20,198 bases of DNA, from assembly GCA_009927065.1 (NCBI GenBank), contig RFNU01000182.1, positions 1 through 20,198 on the forward strand, written 5' to 3'. The notes under the pieces are model-generated. The model made no database searches. It was not told the DNA's origin and saw nothing but the letters and a program-made list of their open reading frames with translations. A program made the translations under genes and the position numbers. Of this stretch, positions 16,241 through 20,198 are shown piece by piece; the first letter of the stretch is position 1; every line of letters begins with the position of its first letter. The DNA is from a bacterium (GTDB lineage: Bacteria; Pseudomonadota; Gammaproteobacteria; Berkiellales; Berkiellaceae).

Positions 16241-16510
16241 TTTCCGTACGCTGCTTGATAATCAATTAAGATATTGTGTCAGTTTTGCAGGATTATAATT
16301 GTCTTCTAAACCAATCATAAAAACTGAAATCTTACTTTATAAGTAAGGTTAGACTGGCGATCTCACTTGCAGCTAGAATTTAACCAATCAGGCTTAGCCA
16401 TATATACTTAACAGATCATCATGCTGTTGTCTCCGCATCTTTTCAGATTAAAGGATAAGATGATTGTTTTATAAACATGTCCTACAGTTTAAAGGTTTTC
16501 CCTCTACCTT

Positions 16511-16530
16511 AAAAAACGCGCAATGGCGCA
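16511..16530 (-). terminator. intrinsic terminator right after the tRNA-Arg 5' half
   Basis: On the minus strand GCGC-CATT-GCGC, extended by a T-G pair, is followed by TTTTTT. The stem is short but all GC, and it begins 3 nt past the truncation point of tRNA-Arg. It would stop most transcription from the tRNA-Pro promoter before the orphan gene, tRNA-His, tRNA-Leu and tig. Confidence 0.55.
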
Positions 16531-16533
16531 AAT

Positions 16534-16572
16534 TTAGAAGGCCGATGCTCTATCCAGATGAGCTACAGGCGC
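16534..16572 (-). tRNA. tRNA-Arg(TCT), 5' half (nucleotides 1-38)
   Basis: Acceptor strand GCGCCTG, TA, D-stem GCTC/GAGC with loop ATCTGGATA, A26, anticodon-stem strand TCGGC and the whole loop CTTCTAA with anticodon TCT. The expected GCCGA is replaced by ATTTGCGCC. The gene begins 6 nt after tRNA-Pro and is transcribed from the same promoter. Its 3' half lies 1304 bp away at 15195-15229. Length of the joined tRNA is 74 nt without CCA, as in E. coli tRNA-Arg(UCU). Confidence 0.93.
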
Positions 16573-16578
16573 GTTATA

Positions 16579-16652
16579 TCGGGGTAGAAGGATTCGAACC
16601 TTCGACATCTTGCTCCCAAAGCAAGCGCGCTACCAGGCTGCGCTATACCCCG
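16579..16652 (-). tRNA. tRNA-Pro(TGG)
   Basis: A 74-nt cloverleaf. Acceptor CGGGGTA/TACCCCG, D-arm GCGC/GCGC, anticodon stem CTTGC/GCAAG with loop TTTGGGA (TGG), T-stem GAAGG/CCTTC and discriminator A. CCA is not encoded (TAT follows). It is the first gene of the old Pro-Arg-His-Leu-tig operon. Confidence 0.96.
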
Positions 16653-16661
16653 ATGGAGGAA

Positions 16662-16691
16662 ATTCTACTCTACAGAGGATTTGTTTGTCAA
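16662..16691 (-). promoter_or_regulatory. sigma70 promoter of the tRNA operon
   Basis: A perfect -35 TTGACA (16686-16691), an 18-nt spacer and -10 TAGAAT (16662-16667), 9 nt before the first base of tRNA-Pro. It has the same 18-nt spacing as the hupB promoter. It is divergent from folD. Confidence 0.82.
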
Positions 16692-16770
16692 CAGTTTTTA
16701 TACACTCTTTTAAAAAACTAGCATTTATTTTTTTAACTCGTTACAATTACAGGAAAAGGCCTTATTTTTG

Positions 16771-17652
16771 ATGATTTGCTTACGTGCTAAACCTTTAATT
16801 GAAAAAACACAAGAGTATTTAGTAAAATTACGCCGTAGTTTGAATCAAGCTCCTCGATTAGATGTCTTATTAATAGGAAATCATGAAGCATCAGCAATTT
16901 ATGTCGGTCGCAAAAAACAAGCGGCTCAAGATATTGGAATTGATGTTGTTATTCATCATATAAGCGATCATGCCTCTCAAGATCATGTTGAAAAGCTCAT
17001 CAGCATGCTCAATAATGAGTCTAATTGTAGTGGAATTTTACTCCAACTTCCGTTACCTGCGCATTTTAATGTCATGAAGTTACTGACGCTGATTGACCCT
17101 GCTAAAGACGTAGATGGTTTTCATCCGCTCAATAAAGGGAATCATCTTGATAATTTTGCGGCTTTTGTGCCATGTACAGCTTTAGGTGTTAGTCGATTGT
17201 TAAAGTTCTATAACATTAACTTACAATCTAAAAACGTATTGGTCTTAGGACGAAGCGCTATTGTCGGTAAACCACTAGCTATTGAATCCTTACACCAAAA
17301 TGCGACTGTCACCATTGCTCATTCAGCAACAAAAAATTTACCTGATTTGGTAAAACAAGCTGACATTATTATGAGTGCGACTGGTCATTTTGGTGTTATA
17401 CAATGGGATCAAGTTTATGAACATCAAATCATTATTGATGTTGGTATTCATCGACACAATGGCGATATTGTTGGAGATTTAGGTAAAAAGCCTGCCGAAA
17501 AAATTGTTGCCGCTTATACCCCTGTTCCAGGTGGTGTGGGCGCAATGACGGTAAATAGTTTAATGTACAATATTTTTAAGGCTTACTGCCTTCAAAAACA
17601 AAGTGGTTGCTGGGCTGATATTGCTCAGTCAATTGATGCCCTGACTTTATAG
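16771..17652 (+). CDS. folD: bifunctional methylenetetrahydrofolate dehydrogenase/cyclohydrolase FolD
   Basis: A 293-residue cytoplasmic enzyme interconverting 5,10-methylene- and 10-formyl-tetrahydrofolate with NADP, feeding purine and formyl-Met synthesis. Visible are Tyr44 and catalytic Lys48 (YVGRK), ILLQLPLP (89-96), KDVDGFHP with Asp115, PCT (134-136), the Rossmann motif GRSAIVGKP (160-168) and PVPGGVG (251-257). The ATG at 16771 is taken as start; an in-frame TTG at 16768, which is nearer the AGG at 16757-16759, is also possible. The N-terminus is several residues shorter than in E. coli. All eight arginines use CGN codons. infA follows after 21 nt, so the two are probably one transcript. 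Confidence 0.97.
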   Translation: MICLRAKPLIEKTQEYLVKLRRSLNQAPRLDVLLIGNHEASAIYVGRKKQAAQDIGIDVVIHHISDHASQDHVEKLISMLNNESNCSGILLQLPLPAHFNVMKLLTLIDPAKDVDGFHPLNKGNHLDNFAAFVPCTALGVSRLLKFYNINLQSKNVLVLGRSAIVGKPLAIESLHQNATVTIAHSATKNLPDLVKQADIIMSATGHFGVIQWDQVYEHQIIIDVGIHRHNGDIVGDLGKKPAEKIVAAYTPVPGGVGAMTVNSLMYNIFKAYCLQKQSGCWADIAQSIDALTL

Positions 17653-17673
17653 ATAAAAATTGAGGAAAACTTA

Positions 17674-17967
17674 ATGTCAAAAGAAGATTATATTGAATTT
17701 AAAGGTAAAATAGTAGAAACATTACCCAATGCGACTTTTCGTGTCAAATTAGAGTCCGGAAATGTTATTCGTGCTGTTATCTCAGGTAAAATTAGAAAAA
17801 ACTATATTCGTATTTTAACAGGTGATAATGTGCTTGTTGAAATATCGCCTTATGACACTTCAATTGGTCGTATTACTTATCGTGAAAGTACCAATAAAAA
17901 TGACAAGGATCACTCTAAACTTGCAGATCTCTCTAAAGCTTCTGAACAAGCAAAACCTGCTGAGTGA
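17674..17967 (+). CDS. infA: translation initiation factor IF-1 with C-terminal extension
   Basis: Residues 1-72 are a canonical IF-1 OB-fold: SKEDYIEFKGKI, ETLPNATFRVKLE, GKIRKNYIRILTGDNV and ISPYDTSIGRITYR. It binds the 30S A site with IF-2 and IF-3 during initiation. The usual protein stops at about residue 72. This one adds some 25 polar residues (Asn/Lys/Asp, then Ala/Ser/Glu) that look disordered, giving 97 aa in total. GAGG lies 8 nt before the ATG. It follows folD. No clear terminator is seen behind it; the gene converges on clpA. Confidence 0.96.
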   Translation: MSKEDYIEFKGKIVETLPNATFRVKLESGNVIRAVISGKIRKNYIRILTGDNVLVEISPYDTSIGRITYRESTNKNDKDHSKLADLSKASEQAKPAE

Positions 17968-18160
17968 CCTGATTGCTGCCACTACGTTGCTAACACACTA
18001 TTGAGAGGGGCTTCTTCTTTCTGCTTACCGCTCTTAGTGCCTTAATCAAACCTAGTCGCAGCTTCTGCTTTTCGAGCCTAGCGCAATCTGACACTCTCTT
18101 AAAATAACTCTTCATGAGTTATGAATAGAAATTATGTATACTACTGTCTGCCCCATAGTA
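17968..18160. other. infA-clpA convergent intergenic region
   Basis: 193 bp between convergent genes with no supportable gene. The part from about 17968 to 18100 looks clearly richer in GC than the flanking genes, and GAGAG near 18003 can pair with CTCTC near 18094, so it may be a structured RNA or a degraded insert. No match is recognised. Confidence 0.4.
18104..18122 (-). terminator. likely terminator of clpA
   Basis: ATAACTC (18104-18110) and GAGTTAT (18116-18122) form a 7-bp stem with a 5-nt loop. On the minus strand the stem runs into a TTTT stretch, making it a modest intrinsic terminator about 40 nt behind the clpA stop. Confidence 0.45.
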
Positions 18161-20198
18161 TTATGCAATATATGTTGATGAAAAATCTGAATGTGAAGTT
18201 TGAGCTAAGTGACCTACGGCTTGATAATTTTCCTTGCTAAAATAATCAAGAACCAACCCTTCTTCATTCGCTTTAACAACGACAGTGCCACCATTCATTA
18301 ATAAGCCAAATAAAAGCTCATCAGAGAGTGGTTTAGCAATCTTATCTTTCACGATACGAGCAATTGGTCTAGCTCCCATTTTTATATCATAACCATTATC
18401 TGATAACCACTTAAGTCCACTTTCATCAAGAACTATTTGAACCTGCTTGGGTTTCAATCGTTGGCTCAGAATATCAATCTCTTTACGTACGACTTTATAA
18501 ATAATGTCTTGTTGTAGTGCATTAAAATGAACTATGGCATCTAAACGATTTCTAAACTCGGGAGTAAACACTTTCTTAATGGAAGAATCAAGATCGCTCG
18601 TTGTTTTAAGCTGTGTAAACCCTATTTGATTTTTATCTAAGATTTCAGCCCCGACATTTGTCGTCATCACGATAATTGCATGTTTAAAATCAGCTTTACG
18701 TCCCAAAGAGTCTGTTAAACAACCATGATCCATCACTTGTAGTAAAATAGGGAAAATATCAGGATGAGCTTTTTCTATTTCATCTAACAATATCAAAGAG
18801 TGCGGGTTTTTATTAATAGCCTCTGTCATCATGCCGCCATTATCGTGTCCAACATATCCTGGTGGGGCGCCAACAAGACGAGAAATTGCGTGGCGCTCTA
18901 AATATTCAGACATATCAAACCGTACAAGATTTAAGCCTAATTCCTCAGAAAGATGTTTACATACTTCTGTTTTTCCCACTCCTGTTGGGCCTGCAAACAT
19001 AAAGCATCCGATGGGTTTGCTTTCGTCATTTAATCCCGATCGCGATAATTTAATAGCATCAACGAGCTGTACAATGGCTTCATTTTGACCATAAATTTTC
19101 TGCGCTAATCGTTCTTCAAGATCGCGTAATGTTTGACGTTCAGTTTTAGAAATCGTTTTTAATGGTAACCGTGTGATTTGTGCAGTGACTTCTTCAACAT
19201 CGCGCACTGTAATCAACTGTTTGCGACGTTTAACATCAAGTAGTATTTGATGGGCCGCTGTCTCATCTATTAAATCGATAGCTTTGTCTGGTAAAAATCT
19301 ATCATTAATATAACGTTTAGATAAAGATACTGCCGCTTTTAGAGCACTATCTGCTATTTTTATATGATGATGCTCTTCAAGAAGGGAACGAATTCCTTTT
19401 AAAATCTTTAAGGTATCTTCTTCAGTAGGTTCTTGAATGTCTACTTTTTGATAACGACGCGTTAACGCTTTATCTTTTTCAAAGACAGTTCTAAATTCTT
19501 GATATGTTGTTGCACCGATACAACGCAACTCACCAGATGCTAATTTAGGTTTAATTAAGTTAGAAGCATCCATCACTCCACCAGAAGCAGCTCCTGCTCC
19601 TATGATTGTATGAATCTCATCAATGAAAAGAATAGCTTTTTTGTTTTTTTGAATCTCATTTAAGAGTTGTTTTAACCGTTTTTCAAAATCGCCACGATAT
19701 TTAGTGCCTGCTAATAATGCCCCAAGATCTAAAGAATAAACAGTGCAATCAGCTAACTCGGATGGGACTTTTTTCTCAACAATTAACTTTGCTAAACCTT
19801 CAGCAATCGCTGTCTTTCCAACACCGGCTTCTCCTACAAGTAACGGATTGTTTTTACGGCGACGAGCTAGTATTTGGATGCAGCGGTTGACTTCTTGTTC
19901 ACGACCGATTAATGGGTCAATTTTATTTTTTTTAGCTTTTTTATTTAAATTAATAGCAAACTTTTCTAACGAGCTTCCTATCAAATCATCATCATTATCG
20001 ATGAGTTGGTCCATGTCATTATCTGAATCATCTTCTTGTATTAAAGGTGTTCTTTTTTGATGATTTGCAACACTATTAACAACATCTAATCGGCTAATAT
20101 TTTCTTTTTTTAATAAATAAACGGCTTGAGAATCTTGTTCCGAAAAAATAGCGGCTAAGACATTAATCCCTGTGACTTCATCTTTTCCAGATGATTGA
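18161..20198 (-). CDS. clpA: ClpA, AAA+ unfoldase of ClpAP (5' end outside window)
   Basis: The frame stays open to the right edge, so the first part of the N-domain (about 90 residues by comparison with E. coli) is missing. The visible start, GKDEVTGINVLAAIFSEQDS, is the second half of that domain, followed by an acidic linker. D1 has Walker A GEAGVGKT (19811-19834) and a FIDEIHTIIGAGAASGG stretch. D2 has GPTGVGKTE, LLLDEIEKAHPD and the ClpP-docking loop QIGF. It unfolds substrates, with the ClpS adaptor, into ClpP, encoded 6 kb away. The last 25 residues after LDYFSKEN are not conserved with E. coli. clpS is not in the window. Confidence 0.97.
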   Translation of the reverse strand, partial: QSSGKDEVTGINVLAAIFSEQDSQAVYLLKKENISRLDVVNSVANHQKRTPLIQEDDSDNDMDQLIDNDDDLIGSSLEKFAINLNKKAKKNKIDPLIGREQEVNRCIQILARRRKNNPLLVGEAGVGKTAIAEGLAKLIVEKKVPSELADCTVYSLDLGALLAGTKYRGDFEKRLKQLLNEIQKNKKAILFIDEIHTIIGAGAASGGVMDASNLIKPKLASGELRCIGATTYQEFRTVFEKDKALTRRYQKVDIQEPTEEDTLKILKGIRSLLEEHHHIKIADSALKAAVSLSKRYINDRFLPDKAIDLIDETAAHQILLDVKRRKQLITVRDVEEVTAQITRLPLKTISKTERQTLRDLEERLAQKIYGQNEAIVQLVDAIKLSRSGLNDESKPIGCFMFAGPTGVGKTEVCKHLSEELGLNLVRFDMSEYLERHAISRLVGAPPGYVGHDNGGMMTEAINKNPHSLILLDEIEKAHPDIFPILLQVMDHGCLTDSLGRKADFKHAIIVMTTNVGAEILDKNQIGFTQLKTTSDLDSSIKKVFTPEFRNRLDAIVHFNALQQDIIYKVVRKEIDILSQRLKPKQVQIVLDESGLKWLSDNGYDIKMGARPIARIVKDKIAKPLSDELLFGLLMNGGTVVVKANEEGLVLDYFSKENYQAVGHLAQTSHSDFSSTYIA

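Larger units (their letters stand above)
15230..16533 (-). other. 1304-bp sequence interrupting tRNA-Arg(TCT)
   Basis: Bounded exactly by the two halves of tRNA-Arg, between positions 38 and 39 at the end of the anticodon loop. No base of the tRNA is lost or duplicated, so there is no target-site duplication. It holds one ORF (15304-16125), a 408-bp noncoding part with a 40-bp-spaced direct repeat, a 7-bp hairpin (16331-16347) and a terminator-like hairpin right behind the 5' half. Near the other end the minus strand can form a stem of about ten pairs around AGGATTAATCCT (15239-15250), and GCGCATTGC (15280-15288) resembles GCGCCATTGC at the opposite end. I see no transposase, integrase or LAGLIDADG/GIY-YIG motif. 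It could be an atypical intron or an inserted element. Confidence 0.8.

Noticed and set aside
15230..16533. Classical group I intron
   Set aside because: The junction follows A rather than U, and I could not find P7/P4 core sequences. Kept only as an option pending covariance-model search.
16464..16721. Plus-strand 85-aa ORF
   Set aside because: Runs antisense through the tRNA-Arg 5' half, tRNA-Pro and its promoter; no ribosome-binding site.
1..20198. CRISPR arrays, insertion sequences or prophage genes
   Set aside because: No regularly spaced repeats, transposase, integrase or phage structural genes were seen.

Overview
The window is AT-rich chromosomal DNA from a gammaproteobacterium. The order tRNA-Pro, tRNA-Arg, tRNA-His, tRNA-Leu, tig, clpP, clpX, lon, hupB, tRNA-Val, all on the minus strand, is the classical gammaproteobacterial housekeeping block, with folD-infA and clpA beside it. 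Low GC, loosely packed genes and long orphan proteins would fit a host-associated lineage such as the Legionellales. That assignment is inference, not something the sequence proves.

Layout, reading the minus strand downstream. tRNA-Pro (16.65 kb) has a strong sigma70 promoter. The first 39 nt of tRNA-Arg(TCT) follow it. Then comes a 1304-bp foreign-looking segment (15230-16533) with one orphan ORF, and then the last 35 nt of the same tRNA-Arg. Joined exactly, the halves give a perfect cloverleaf. Next are tRNA-His, tRNA-Leu, trigger factor with a His-rich tail, an exported endonuclease I with a TTG start, clpP, a 372-bp structured intergenic region, two orphan genes (468 and 545 aa), clpX, lon, a three-gene ABC uptake cassette, an MFS transporter, hupB and tRNA-Val. 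On the plus strand, folD and infA run from 16.77 to 17.97 kb and converge on a 5'-truncated clpA that leaves the window on the right.

The genes are mainly protein quality control: a ribosome-bound chaperone (Tig), the ClpXP and ClpAP machines, and Lon. The conserved block has been opened at four points: inside tRNA-Arg, between tig and clpP (endA), between clpP and clpX (the orphan pair) and between lon and hupB (ABC cassette plus MFS). The interrupted tRNA-Arg is the strongest candidate for something undescribed. Either a sequence of no family I recognise has broken an AGA/AGG-decoding tRNA, or it is removed from the transcript as an atypical intron. Hallmark group I intron core motifs were looked for and not seen.
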